Source: JBGAKG01 sp044224495
Lineage (GTDB): Bacteria > Myxococcota_A > Polyangia > Polyangiales > Polyangiaceae
DNA length: 64,000 nt
Assembly: GCA_044224495.1 (NCBI GenBank)
Contig: JBGAKG010000017.1
Location: 62,001-126,000 of the forward strand
Reading direction: 5' to 3'
Shown one piece after another: positions 42,455 through 51,474 of this stretch. Below the pieces are notes generated by a model that saw only the letters and a program-made list of their open reading frames with translations, was not told the DNA's origin and made no database searches. The position numbers were made by a program, and so were the translations under genes. Each line of letters starts with the position of its first letter. Position 1 is the stretch's first letter.

Positions 42455-43651
42455 TCACGCGACCCGGCGCAACGAATCCAGAACCGGTGCGCGCGCCGCC
42501 GCGGCCCCCGGAACCACGCCCGCGAGCGTGCCGACCACGAGCGCGCCCGCGAGTGACTCCGCGATCACGCGCCCGCTCACACGGAACACGGGGAACATCG
42601 TCGCCAGGTTCTCCTCGAAGAACTTGCCGACCCCGTGGTCCACGAACCCCACGCCGAGGGCCAGCCCGAGGAGCGACCCCACCGTCGCGATCACGGCGGC
42701 CTCCAGCGCGACGACCAGCACGATCCGCGAGGGCGCGACGCCGATCGCCTTCAGCGTCGCCCACTCCGCGGAGCGCTCCCGCACCGAGAGCCCGACCGCG
42801 TTCATCAGGACGAGCGCCATGATCCCGAGGAGCACGAGCGCCAGGATCGAGATCACGTCCAGCACCGCCGACACCATGCCGAGGAAGCCGGTGCTGAACG
42901 CGCGCTCGTCCTGCGACAGCGTGCGCACGTCCCGCTCGGCGAAGACCTGATCGAGCGCCTTCGCCGCATCGGCCGCGCTCGCGCCGCCAGCGGTCTTGCT
43001 CGCGAGCCAACCGACCTCGCCGCGCTGATCGAGCGGACGCCCTTCGTCGAAGCGCGACCAGTGGAAGAAGAAGGTGTTGCGATCGGCGCCCTTCACCGGC
43101 GTCGTGTAGGTGCCACGGAGCGTGAACGTCCACGGCTGGCCGTCGGGCGCGGGATAGATCGGGCTCTCGAGCGTGATCCGATCGCCGATCTTCCAGCCGA
43201 ACTTCTCCGCGAGCGGTGCGCCGACGATGGCGCCGTTCTTGTCCTCGAGGAAAGCCGCCTTCTGATCGGGTGGGATGACCGCCTCGTCGTAGACGTCGAA
43301 GTAGGTCTCGCCGTCGACCGCGTAGGTCGCGAAGAAGTCCTGCTCGCGACCAGGCACGCGGCCCCCGAACCAGCTCGCCCAGCTCACCGTCTGGAGGAGC
43401 GGCGTACCGGCCGCCGTCTTCGCATCACGTGCATCTTGCACATAGCGATAGGGCAGCCCCATCACGAACGTGACTTCGTTCCGCGTGTACAGTCGATCGC
43501 GGCGCGCGTACTCGACCGCGCCGTCCCACGAGCAACGCGCGACGCGCAGCGTGAGGAACGTCATCGTCGTGAACGCGAGCGCGAGCACCGTCATCGCGAA
43601 GCGCGTCTTGTTCCGGACGACGTTGCGCCGGACCAGGGTGGCGAGGTTCAC
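42455..43651 (-). CDS. MacB/FtsX-type ABC transporter permease (first copy)
   Basis: A 398-residue permease homologous to the next gene. N-terminal helix TRFAMTVLALAFTTMTFLTL; periplasmic domain with FATYAVDGETYFDVYDE and NGAIVGAPLAEKFGWKIGD; C-terminal helices DVISILALVLLGIMALVLM, RIVLVVALEAAVIATVGSLL and VIAESLAGALVVGTLAG, with EWATLKAIGV for ATPase contact. The start overlaps the ATPase stop by four bases (ATGA). Two different permeases suggest a heterodimer, as in LolCE-type transporters. Confidence 0.9.
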   Translation of the reverse strand: MNLATLVRRNVVRNKTRFAMTVLALAFTTMTFLTLRVARCSWDGAVEYARRDRLYTRNEVTFVMGLPYRYVQDARDAKTAAGTPLLQTVSWASWFGGRVPGREQDFFATYAVDGETYFDVYDEAVIPPDQKAAFLEDKNGAIVGAPLAEKFGWKIGDRITLESPIYPAPDGQPWTFTLRGTYTTPVKGADRNTFFFHWSRFDEGRPLDQRGEVGWLASKTAGGASAADAAKALDQVFAERDVRTLSQDERAFSTGFLGMVSAVLDVISILALVLLGIMALVLMNAVGLSVRERSAEWATLKAIGVAPSRIVLVVALEAAVIATVGSLLGLALGVGFVDHGVGKFFEENLATMFPVFRVSGRVIAESLAGALVVGTLAGVVPGAAAARAPVLDSLRRVA

Positions 43652-44346
43652 GCGTCACCGCCCTTGGCCAATGCGCCCTTGTCGAGCTTGCGGCACGTGT
43701 CCGCCCGCGCCGCCGCCGCCGGATCGTGGGTCACCATCACGATCGTCTTCCCGAACTCCGCGTGGAGCTTCACGAACAAATCCAAGATCTCGTCCGCGCT
43801 CTTGCGATCGAGATCGCCCGTCGGCTCGTCTGCCACGATGAGCGCGGGGTCGTGCACGATCGCCCGCGCGATCGCGACCCGCTGTTCCTGCCCACCGGAG
43901 AGCTGCTTCGGCAGGTGGTTCATGCGCTCCGCGAGCCCGACGATCTCGAGCGCGGTCTTCGCGCGCCGACGCCGCTCGGCCGACCCCATCGAGAGGAACA
44001 TCAAGGGCAGCTCGACGTTCTCGAGCGCGCTCAGCACGGGGAGCAAGTTGTAGGTCTGGAACACGATCCCGAGGCTCTGCGCGCGCCACTCCGCGAGCGC
44101 ACGATCCCCGAGCTGATCGAGTCGCACGCCCCCGACCTCGACCGAGCCGCTCGTCGGCCGATCGAGCCCCGCGATCAGGTGGAGCAACGTGCTCTTCCCC
44201 GAGCCGGAGGGCCCCATCAGCGCTTCGAACGCACCCGCGCCCACGTCGAGGTCGAGCCCCGCGAGCACCGGCACCTTCTCGCCGCCGCGCACGTACTCCT
44301 TGTTCAACCCGCGCACCTTGATCGTCGCACCCTGTACGTCGCTCAT
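43648..44346 (-). CDS. LolD/MacB-type ABC transporter ATP-binding protein
   Basis: A 232-residue cytoplasmic ATPase. Walker A is GPSGSGKST (about residues 45-53), Q-loop FQTYNLLP, signature LSGGQEQR, Walker B LIVADEPTGDLD, and H-loop VTHD. The closest type is the LolD/MacB group that powers lipoprotein release or efflux rather than solute import. It sits between the adaptor and two FtsX permeases, with 4-bp overlaps to both neighbours. Its expression would be set by the MarR-regulated promoter at 45389-45416. Confidence 0.94.
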   Translation of the reverse strand: MSDVQGATIKVRGLNKEYVRGGEKVPVLAGLDLDVGAGAFEALMGPSGSGKSTLLHLIAGLDRPTSGSVEVGGVRLDQLGDRALAEWRAQSLGIVFQTYNLLPVLSALENVELPLMFLSMGSAERRRRAKTALEIVGLAERMNHLPKQLSGGQEQRVAIARAIVHDPALIVADEPTGDLDRKSADEILDLFVKLHAEFGKTIVMVTHDPAAAARADTCRKLDKGALAKGGDA

Positions 44347-45380
44347 CGCCCACTCTCCTTCGTTGCGCCGTGCGTTTCCTTCGCGTCGATCCGGACGCGT
44401 GCAGCCATCCCCACCCGCAGCGGGACGTCCGTCCGATCGATCCGGAGCTTCACCGTCGCCGTCGCCTTCGCCTTGTCGACGCGCGGCGCGAAGCCGACCA
44501 CCTTCGCCGCGAGCGGCTCGGGCACCGCGTCGAGCCGCACCTCCGCCGTGGCTCCGGGCTCCACGCTCGCCAGCCGAGACTCCGGCACGTCGGCCGCGAC
44601 GAGGAGCGCTCCCGCCAGCTCGAACAGCGGCACCCCCGCTAGAGCGACGTCACCCACGGCCGGCGGTCGCGTCACCACCGTGCCCGCGAACGGTGCGACG
44701 AGCCGATGCAGCGCGAGCCGCGCATCGAGCACACCGACCTCCGCGTTCGCCGCGATTGCATCGGCGTTGGCAGCGTTGATCGAACCGCCGAGCACGCGGA
44801 GCCGGGCATCCCCGTCGTCGACGGTGGCCCGGGGCGTCGCGCCGAGCGTGACGAGCCGCCGCTCGCGCTCGGTCGCGAGCTCCGCCTCCGCGCGCGAGTA
44901 GCGCGCGACGGACGCGCGGGCGTTGGCCGCACCGGCGCGGGCGAGCGCTGCGGTGCGCATCGCGCCGAGCTCCGTCGCGTCGAGCTCGACGAGCAACGCC
45001 CCCGCGCTCACTGGATCGCCCTCGCGGACGTGCACCGCCGCGACGCGCGCCATGACGGCCGCGGCGATGCGCGCGTGCTCGTCGTCCTCGACGAAGCCGC
45101 TGCACGAGATCGTTCCGGCACGAGGAGGCGCGACCGCGCTGGAGGGCGCGACGTTCCCGGCGCCGCTCGCTTGCCCGTCCGCCACCCGAGCCGTGTCGCC
45201 GTGCCGCCGCACGCCGAGCACCACGCCCCCGGCGATCGCAGCCACGGCGAGCGCCGCCACCGCGCGCGCCCAACCCGAGCCGGACGCCGGGGGAGGCTCG
45301 GGCGCCGCGGGGCGCCGGAGCGACGCGAGGGCCCGCCCGACCGCGTCTCCGTCAGCATCTCGGCCGTTCGTTGACTCCAT
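44343..45380 (-). CDS. HlyD/RND-type periplasmic adaptor of the ABC efflux operon
   Basis: A 345-residue membrane-fusion protein. One N-terminal helix (RAVAALAVAAIAGGVVLGV) is followed by the lipoyl half-motif ARIAAAVMARVAAVHVREGD, a coiled-coil hairpin (RYSRAEAELATERERRLVTL) and the beta-barrel (DVALAGVPLFELAGALLVAA). ATG 45380 is the start; it lies 2 bp after the predicted transcription start and has no ribosome binding site, so the message is probably leaderless. It heads the operon adaptor-ATPase-permease-permease, divergent from the MarR gene. Confidence 0.86.
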   Translation of the reverse strand: MESTNGRDADGDAVGRALASLRRPAAPEPPPASGSGWARAVAALAVAAIAGGVVLGVRRHGDTARVADGQASGAGNVAPSSAVAPPRAGTISCSGFVEDDEHARIAAAVMARVAAVHVREGDPVSAGALLVELDATELGAMRTAALARAGAANARASVARYSRAEAELATERERRLVTLGATPRATVDDGDARLRVLGGSINAANADAIAANAEVGVLDARLALHRLVAPFAGTVVTRPPAVGDVALAGVPLFELAGALLVAADVPESRLASVEPGATAEVRLDAVPEPLAAKVVGFAPRVDKAKATATVKLRIDRTDVPLRVGMAARVRIDAKETHGATKESGR

Positions 45381-45388
45381 GAACAAGT

Positions 45389-45416
45389 ATCTTAGTTGCT
45401 AAACTAAATGAGTCAA
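45389..45416 (-). promoter_or_regulatory. Predicted promoter of the efflux operon
   Basis: On the minus strand TTGACT (45416-45411) and TAAGAT (45394-45389) are separated by 16 bp. The predicted start of transcription is at about 45382, next to the adaptor ATG at 45380. The MarR-type palindrome fills the space between the two boxes. Confidence 0.55.
45392..45407. promoter_or_regulatory. MarR-type operator palindrome
   Basis: TTAGTT-GCTA-AACTAA, 6-bp perfect arms, lies in the intergenic region between the adaptor and the MarR gene and overlaps the predicted -10 of the efflux promoter. The AT-rich TTAGTTGC/AACTAA pattern is typical of MarR-family sites and stands out in this GC-rich DNA. An outer inverted repeat TTGACT (45371-45376) / AGTCAA (45411-45416) encloses it. 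Confidence 0.68.
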
Positions 45417-45457
45417 CCCCCTTGACGAGCGACCGCGTCGACCTCCACGGTGGAGGC

Positions 45458-46549
45458 GTGAAACGCAGCAAAAAGGACCTCGTCGCCGCCCTCGGCCTCC
45501 TCGGCCGCGAGATGAGCACGCGGACGGTGCTCTTCCACGAGGCGGCCGCTTCCCGCGTCGGGCTCGGAGTCACCGACTACAAGTGCCTCGACTACGTGCA
45601 GCGCGCGACCGAGCCGATGCATGCCGGCAAGCTCGCCGAGCTCACCGGGCTCACCACCGGCGCGATTACGGGCGTCCTCGATCGCCTCGAGCGCGCGGGC
45701 TTCGTGCGGCGCGAAAAGGACCCGAACGATCGCCGGCAGGTCGTCGTTCGGCTCGTGCCCGCCGTGGTCGACGCGTACGCGCGCGAGATCTTCGAGCCGT
45801 TCGGCGCCGCGTGGGAGGAGCTCTCGAACCGCTACTCCGTCGACGAGCTCGAGCTCATCGAGCGCCACTTCGCCGAGAGCATCGCGCTCCTCGAGCGCGA
45901 GACCGCCCGCGTGCGCGGCATCACCCCGACCACCGAAGCCGTCGAGGCGACCAACGACGGCGCAGAGCTCGGCGGCATCAAGCGGGGCTTCCTCGAGTTC
46001 CTACGCGGAGCCTCCGGCTACGAGATCGTCACCGCGCCCGGTCGCTTCCTCTACCGCGCCGAGTTCGAGGGCACGGCACCGAAGATCCAGACGAAGGCCG
46101 GGCACGTGTCGGTCAAGGCCGGAGGGGGCATCTTCGATTGGCGGAGGAGCGGGGGCCGCTTCACCCTGACGGATGCCATTCCCTGGCGCTTCGTCGTCCA
46201 CGGCGGCATCAGCCGCTCCTCGGTGCGAACGGGCGACATCACGCCGGAAGAGGTCACGATCCACGGTGGCATGAACGAGGTAGAGATCCAGCTCGGGCGC
46301 CCCGAGGGTCCAGTCGCCGTCCGCGTGCACGGTGGTGCGAGCCGCGTCACGTTCTCGTACCCGAAAGGTACCGCGGTGCGGATCGAGATCCATGGCGGCG
46401 TGCACAAGCTCACGACGGACATGCTCGAGCTCGGCTCGGCCGACGGCGTGATCCGCTGGGAGTCCCCCGGCTTCGGGCGCGCGGAGCGCGGGTTCGACTT
46501 CGCGATCCACGGCGGCGCGTCGGAGCTGTCGATCCGGACGGCTGCGTGA
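45458..46549 (+). CDS. MarR-family regulator fused to a five-repeat HGG beta domain
   Basis: A 363-residue protein. Residues 1-150 are a MarR winged helix: YKCLDYVQRATEPMHAGKLA, LTGLTTGAITGVLDRLERAG and the wing EKDPNDRRQVVVRL. After a linker, the C-terminal 200 residues carry five repeats at about 25-residue spacing: FVVHGGISRSSV, VTIHGGMNEVEI, VRVHGGASRVTF, IEIHGGVHKLTT and FAIHGGASELSI. This is the look of a right-handed beta helix of DUF4097 type. A MarR factor normally ends after the wing, so the fused domain is unusual and may sense ligand or envelope state. GTG 45458 (MKRSKKDL) is preferred; TTG 45422 is possible. Divergent from the efflux operon it probably controls. Confidence 0.85.
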   Translation: MKRSKKDLVAALGLLGREMSTRTVLFHEAAASRVGLGVTDYKCLDYVQRATEPMHAGKLAELTGLTTGAITGVLDRLERAGFVRREKDPNDRRQVVVRLVPAVVDAYAREIFEPFGAAWEELSNRYSVDELELIERHFAESIALLERETARVRGITPTTEAVEATNDGAELGGIKRGFLEFLRGASGYEIVTAPGRFLYRAEFEGTAPKIQTKAGHVSVKAGGGIFDWRRSGGRFTLTDAIPWRFVVHGGISRSSVRTGDITPEEVTIHGGMNEVEIQLGRPEGPVAVRVHGGASRVTFSYPKGTAVRIEIHGGVHKLTTDMLELGSADGVIRWESPGFGRAERGFDFAIHGGASELSIRTAA

Positions 46550-48714
46550 GAGCACGACTCGCGCTCGGCGCGATGGCCGTCGCGTGCGCGCTCGGCTCCG
46601 CGAGCGCGTGCGGCCGCAGCGATCCGCCACCGCCACGGCTCGTCGTCCCCGTCGGGTACGACGCGTTCCGCGCTTGGGAGAAGTGGGATCACCTCCGAAT
46701 CGGTACGCGCACCATCATGCGGAGCACCTACGATCGGACGGGCGGCAACGACTCGGCCGACGCGAGCCACTACCTCCGCGCCGAGGCGAGTGGCCTCGCC
46801 ATCCCGCTCGACCTCGAGGGCGCCGGCGTCCTGTCGTTCGTGCGCACCAACTTCTGGCACGGCAGCCCATGGCACTATCGGGTCGACGGCGTCGATCACG
46901 TCGTGACCGAATCGTCGACCGCCAGCCCCGAGTCGCCCGTCCCCGGCTCCGTCTTCCTGCCGACGGCGGCGTTCCCCCACCCGCTCGCACTCACCTGGGC
47001 CGAGACGAACGGCGCCGATCTGAGCTGGGTGCCGATCCCGTTCCGCGCATCGATGACGCTCGGCTACGAGCGCACCTTCTACGGCACTGGCTACTACATC
47101 GCGCAGCTCTTCCCGATCGACGCGTCGGAGCTGTCGCAGCCGCTGTCTTCGTGGGGCGAGGAGCCTCCCCCGCCCGACGTCGTCTCGCTCTTGCAGCGCG
47201 CAGGCACCGACATCGCTCCGGTCGACGGCCTCGCAGTCCACGAAGGCACCGCCGCGATCCCCGCGAGCGGAGCGGCGCTCGTCACCGAGCTGGCGGGCTC
47301 ACGGACGATCCGGGCGCTCCGGCTGCGGGTCGCGAAGAGCGATGCGCTCGCGCTCGGCCGGGCGCGGATCCGCATCACGTGGGACGACCACGCGCTCCCC
47401 TCGGTCGACGCACCCGTCGCCCTCTTCTTCGGCGCAGGCACGCTCTACCAACGCGAGCCGCGGGAATGGCTCGTGAAGGCTTTGCCGGTGAACGTTCACG
47501 ACGATGGGCCCACGCTCACGCTCGCGACGTATTTCCCGATGACCTTCTTCACGCGCGCGCGGATCGAGCTCGTGGGCACCGGAGAGGACGTGCCCAGCGT
47601 CGCCTGGCACGTGCGCGATGCGGCCTACGACGAGCCACCGGAGTGGGTCGGCTACTTCCACGCGACCTTCCGCGATCACGGCGTCCCCGTGCCGGGCAAG
47701 GACCTCGTGCTCCTCGACACGCGCGAGACCGAGGGCGGCGGAGACCGGTGCGGGACGTTCGTGGGCACGTCGTTCAGCTTCTCGGATCGCGCCAACCTGA
47801 CCACGCTCGAAGGCGACCCCCGCTTCTTCTTCGACGACAGCGACTCGCCTCAGGGCTACGGGACCGGCACCGAGGAGTGGGCCGGCGGCGGCAACTACTG
47901 GGGCGGCAAGACGATGACGCTTCCGCTCGCGGGGCACCCGGTGGGGGCGCCGTCGCTCGAGGTCGCGCAGTCGCCCGAGGATGCGATCGAGAGCGCGTAC
48001 CGCTTCTTGCTCCCCGACGCGATGCCGTTCGGGCGGAGCGCGCGGATCCAACTGGAGCACGGCGGTTACGACGACTCGACGGAGCACTACCGGAGCGTGG
48101 TCTTCTGGTACGGCGCAGATCGCGCGTGCTTGGTCCCGACGGACGCGCTGCACGTCGGCGATCCGAACGACGAAGCGGCCCACGCGTATCGATCACCCGA
48201 AGCGTCGGCACCGGAGACGCTGAGCTCGCGCTGGGAGTGGGGCGTCGATCACGCGGGGCCGGTGGAGATTCAGCCCGAGACGAGTGACGTCGGGCGCCAC
48301 ACGACGACGACGAGCGAGATGACGTTCGCGATCGATCCCGACAACCGCGGCGTGCTCTTGCGGCGCAAGCTCGACTACGGGTACGCCGACCAGCGCGCCG
48401 AGGTCTTCGTCGCGGACGATCGACCGGATGCGCCGTTCGTCAGCGTCGGGGCCTGGCTCACGGCGGGCTCGAACCGGTGCGTGTTCTCGTGGCCCAAAGA
48501 CGAGCGGGGCGCGCTGGCGCCCGCGGTCCAGGAGTCCAACCGACGCTGGCGCGAGGACGAGCTCTTGCTCCCGCGCTCCCTGACGGCGGGGCGATCGCGG
48601 ATTCGCGTCCGCTTCGTGTTCGCGCCGAAGAACACGCCGCTCCTGCCCAACGACGTGCCGCCGCGAGGCCCGGCCTGGACCGAGTTCCGCTACTGGGCCT
48701 ATGCGTGGAAATGA
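46546..48714 (+). CDS. GH172-like (DUF2961) exported glycoside hydrolase, lipoprotein
   Basis: A 722-residue protein with signal peptide and probable lipobox SASAC. DUF2961/GH172 features: SFVRTNFWHGSPWHYRVDGV, then ERTFYGTGYYIAQLF, and the conserved GTGTEEWAGGGNYWGGKT near residue 445. A second related beta sandwich follows (YRFLLPDAMPFGRSARIQLE, YRSVVFWYG). GH172 enzymes cleave fructofuranosyl and arabinofuranosyl linkages; the substrate here is not known. GTG 46546 overlaps the stop of the MarR gene (GTGA), so the two are coupled. That links a sugar hydrolase to the efflux regulator. Confidence 0.82.
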   Translation: MRARLALGAMAVACALGSASACGRSDPPPPRLVVPVGYDAFRAWEKWDHLRIGTRTIMRSTYDRTGGNDSADASHYLRAEASGLAIPLDLEGAGVLSFVRTNFWHGSPWHYRVDGVDHVVTESSTASPESPVPGSVFLPTAAFPHPLALTWAETNGADLSWVPIPFRASMTLGYERTFYGTGYYIAQLFPIDASELSQPLSSWGEEPPPPDVVSLLQRAGTDIAPVDGLAVHEGTAAIPASGAALVTELAGSRTIRALRLRVAKSDALALGRARIRITWDDHALPSVDAPVALFFGAGTLYQREPREWLVKALPVNVHDDGPTLTLATYFPMTFFTRARIELVGTGEDVPSVAWHVRDAAYDEPPEWVGYFHATFRDHGVPVPGKDLVLLDTRETEGGGDRCGTFVGTSFSFSDRANLTTLEGDPRFFFDDSDSPQGYGTGTEEWAGGGNYWGGKTMTLPLAGHPVGAPSLEVAQSPEDAIESAYRFLLPDAMPFGRSARIQLEHGGYDDSTEHYRSVVFWYGADRACLVPTDALHVGDPNDEAAHAYRSPEASAPETLSSRWEWGVDHAGPVEIQPETSDVGRHTTTTSEMTFAIDPDNRGVLLRRKLDYGYADQRAEVFVADDRPDAPFVSVGAWLTAGSNRCVFSWPKDERGALAPAVQESNRRWREDELLLPRSLTAGRSRIRVRFVFAPKNTPLLPNDVPPRGPAWTEFRYWAYAWK

Positions 48715-48738
48715 GGAGTCGAAGGTCGACTCCGTCCC

Positions 48739-50292
48739 TCAGGGCTTCTTGATCAGGAGCTCCACGTTGCGGTCCGACGCGACGCCCGAGCCCTCCGCGC
48801 ACCAGCCGCTCGTGTAGTCCAGGACGCCGAGCTTCTTCGCGTCCGCCGCGACGGGGTCGCCCTCGGTCGAGTAGTCCGCGAGGATCGCGCGGAGGCGGAT
48901 CCAGCCGTTGTCCTCGTCGATCAGCTCGATCACGCGGAGCTGGTGCGGGTAGTCGGCGAGCGCGCTCGTCATGACCTCCCACCAGCCGTGCCCCGCCGCC
49001 GGTTCCTGGTAGCGCACGCGGTGCTCGTGCGAGTGCCCGACGATGCTGAAGAGCACGTTGTCGTACTGACCGATGAAGGTCTTGTACTCGTCCTGCGTCA
49101 TCGCATCGTCGACCTTCTTGCCGCCGAGGCCCGTGCCGTCCCCCAAGCTGCCCACGGCGTGGTGCGACGCGAGGAGCACGAGCTTCCCGTCCGCCTTCGC
49201 CTTGTCGAGCGCCGGCTTCACGTAGGTGTCGATCTCGCTCTTCTTCATCACGCCTTCGGACGCGCCCGTCGTCGCGGCGGTCGTGTCCAGGATGACGAAG
49301 CGGAACGGCGTGTTCGGGATGTCGAACGTGTAGTACGCGCGCCCGGTCTGCACGTTCGCCTGCGTCATGCCGTGGCCGCCCTTGTGCGCGACGACCTTCG
49401 CCATCACGTCCGGCGGGTTCAAGTGCTTGCGCCGCGCATCGACCGGCAAGTCGTCGATCCCGAGCCCACCGCCGGGGATGCGCCAATCGCGCGTGCCACC
49501 GACCGCCTTCGCCCCGAGCGCCTGGTTCTTGTACTCGTCGCTGACGACGAAGTTCCCCTGCACGAGGACGTCGTGGTTCCCGTTCACCCAGTAGAACGGC
49601 ATCTTGAGGCCCTCGGCCACGAACGGGTCCTTCCCGTCGTTGCCGGCGCCCTTCACCGGGTCGTCGTCGTTGCCCGAGTCGCACTCGACCGACGGCGCAC
49701 CGCCCAGGATGTCGAGCACCCAACCGAGCTCGTTGTCGAGCGCGCTGTCCGCGTTGTCGCCCCCGAGAAGCACGAAGTCGATCGGCGACTTCGCGTTCAG
49801 TGCGTTGATGGTGCGCACCGCCGCGTTGACCACGCGACACTCCGCGCCATCCTGCGGGCGGAACGCACCCGACGTCGCACCGGGCGTGTCGAAGCGAACG
49901 AGCCGCGTCGGCGCTTCGTCGTCGGCGAGCTGCAAGTCGGGCAGGTGCACGAACCGCGCGAGCACCTTCTTGTTCGGGCCGGCGGGCGGCTCCGTCTGGT
50001 TCGGCGGCAGACGCTCCGTCGTGTTCTCGCCCGGGCCGGTCGTGTAGTCGCCGTAGCCCTGACCGAGGAGCTCGGCCCGCACGTCGGGATCGAACAGATA
50101 CTTCGCCGTGTCCGGCTGGGTGATGCGCGTCTTCGACGGAACGAGCGTCTGATCGAGCGTCGTCTTCGCGTCGGCGAGCGCCGGGAGCGAGACCGGATCG
50201 TACTTCGACGGGCCCACCGGCCCCACGCCGTCGGTCGAGGAGCATGCCCAGAGGAACGCGAGCGTGAGCGCGGAAAAGGAGGAGAAGCGCAT
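48739..50292 (-). CDS. Metallophosphoesterase lipoprotein
   Basis: A 517-residue exported calcineurin-type phosphoesterase. Signal and lipobox LAFLWAC. Metal-binding motifs are in order: VHLPDLQLADDE (Asp region), LLGGDNADS, VNGNHDVL, LLASHHAVG and VGHSHEHRV. The insert between blocks one and two (CRVVNAAVRTINALNAKSPI) and the linker between blocks three and four are longer than in minimal members, as in secreted phosphatases of myxobacteria. It probably hydrolyses phosphomonoesters or phosphodiesters outside the cytoplasm. ATG 50292 starts the signal. Divergent from the PhoU-like gene by 168 bp, so a role in phosphate supply is plausible. Confidence 0.88.
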   Translation of the reverse strand: MRFSSFSALTLAFLWACSSTDGVGPVGPSKYDPVSLPALADAKTTLDQTLVPSKTRITQPDTAKYLFDPDVRAELLGQGYGDYTTGPGENTTERLPPNQTEPPAGPNKKVLARFVHLPDLQLADDEAPTRLVRFDTPGATSGAFRPQDGAECRVVNAAVRTINALNAKSPIDFVLLGGDNADSALDNELGWVLDILGGAPSVECDSGNDDDPVKGAGNDGKDPFVAEGLKMPFYWVNGNHDVLVQGNFVVSDEYKNQALGAKAVGGTRDWRIPGGGLGIDDLPVDARRKHLNPPDVMAKVVAHKGGHGMTQANVQTGRAYYTFDIPNTPFRFVILDTTAATTGASEGVMKKSEIDTYVKPALDKAKADGKLVLLASHHAVGSLGDGTGLGGKKVDDAMTQDEYKTFIGQYDNVLFSIVGHSHEHRVRYQEPAAGHGWWEVMTSALADYPHQLRVIELIDEDNGWIRLRAILADYSTEGDPVAADAKKLGVLDYTSGWCAEGSGVASDRNVELLIKKP

Positions 50293-50460
50293 CCTCGGAG
50301 AATGACCTCGTTTCGAAACGGTGGCAACCCGGTCACGAATCGACAGCGGCTCGATGGCGTTTCGGAAGCGCGCCGTCCCCACGCCAGATCGTCGGGAGAC
50401 CGCGACCGATCCGCCACGCGAGCGCGTCATGGTGGCGTGCGGAAGGAGGTCCGCGCGGCC

Positions 50461-51072
50461 ATGAGCTCCATCACCAACGACGAGTTCTTCTTCCGTGAGC
50501 TCGGAGGCCTCGCCGCGAGCTGTACCGAGGCCGCGGCCCAGCTCGTCGGAGCCGCGCGCGGCGATCGCACCGTCGCGAGCTGCACCGAACGGATCGCGGT
50601 CCTCCACGCCGACGCACGCGCGCGCGATCGGAAGCTGCGCGAGGCGCTCGTCGAGACGTGGCTGCTCCCCATCGATCGCGACGATCTGCGAGAGGTCTCC
50701 GCGTCGCTCGTACGCATCCTCGAGGCGGAGGAGTCGATCGCGGCGGCGCTCGGCGGCGCGAAGCGCGACCCGAGCCTGGTCGAGCTGGCCGACCTGCTCG
50801 CGCGGGGATGTGCGGCCGTCGAACGGTCGACGACGTTCGTCGCAGAGCTCCGAAGGAACCGCGACGCCATCGACGCCACGCGTGACGAGGAGCTCGCCAT
50901 CGTCGAGGCCGCGCGCCGCACGCTCGCCGGCACGCTCGGGCGGAAGCTCGATCCGGGCGCGCTGCTGGACACGGTCGCGCTCCGGGACGTCCTCGAGCGG
51001 CACCGGCGCGGCATCGACGCGCTCCACCGCCATGCGCTGCTCCTCGAGAGCCTGCTCCTCGAATACGCCTGA
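50461..51072 (+). CDS. PhoU-like DUF47 family protein
   Basis: A 203-residue all-helical protein. The pattern IAVLHADARARDRKLREALV then ETWLLPIDRDDLREVSASLV and RILEAEESIAAAL is the DUF47/PhoU signature, where acidic residues bind metal. These proteins regulate the low-affinity phosphate transporter PitA, but no pit gene is adjacent. AAGGAGGT lies about 11 bp upstream of ATG 50461. Divergent from a metallophosphoesterase, consistent with phosphate homeostasis. Confidence 0.82.
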   Translation: MSSITNDEFFFRELGGLAASCTEAAAQLVGAARGDRTVASCTERIAVLHADARARDRKLREALVETWLLPIDRDDLREVSASLVRILEAEESIAAALGGAKRDPSLVELADLLARGCAAVERSTTFVAELRRNRDAIDATRDEELAIVEAARRTLAGTLGRKLDPGALLDTVALRDVLERHRRGIDALHRHALLLESLLLEYA

Positions 51073-51090
51073 TCGGCTAAGCTCGGCCGG

Positions 51091-51474
51091 ATGCGGCTCC
51101 TATCTCCGGCCCTCGTCCTCGCGCTCGTCGCGCTCTTCGCACCTGCCTGCAATCGCGGCACCGATGCCGCGCCCTCCACGAGCGCCGCGCCCTCCAGCGC
51201 GCAAGCCCCGGCGGCGTCGGCGCCGAAGCCCGTCGACAGCGCCATGGTCGACCACTACAGCGCTCACGGCGTCGTGAAGTCGGTCGACGTCGAGAAGAAG
51301 AAGCTCTCGATCGCGCACGACGACATCCCCGGCTTCATGAAGGCGATGACGATGCCGTTCGAGGTGAAGGACGCCGCGCTGCTCTCCGGCATCGCCGCCG
51401 GCGACACGGTCGATTTCTCGTTCACCGACGATGGGAGCGGCCACCTCGTCATCGACAAGCTGGCGAAGAAATGA
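51091..51474 (+). CDS. CusF/CopC-type copper-binding lipoprotein
   Basis: A 127-residue periplasmic lipoprotein with signal and lipobox LFAPAC and an Ala/Ser/Pro linker. The metal-binding beta-barrel reads HGVVKSVDVEKKKLSIAHDD then IPGFMKAMTMPFEV, the CusF motif in which His and two Met bind Cu(I). The ending SFTDDGSGHLVIDKL is also usual. It follows the DUF47 gene and overlaps the next membrane protein by four bases (ATGA). Probably delivers copper or silver to an exporter. Confidence 0.86.
   Translation: MRLLSPALVLALVALFAPACNRGTDAAPSTSAAPSSAQAPAASAPKPVDSAMVDHYSAHGVVKSVDVEKKKLSIAHDDIPGFMKAMTMPFEVKDAALLSGIAAGDTVDFSFTDDGSGHLVIDKLAKK

Noticed and set aside
45583..46545. Open frame upstream of the GH172-like protein, suggesting a longer N-terminus
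   Set aside because: This part is Arg-rich shadow of the MarR gene. The signal peptide begins at GTG 46546.
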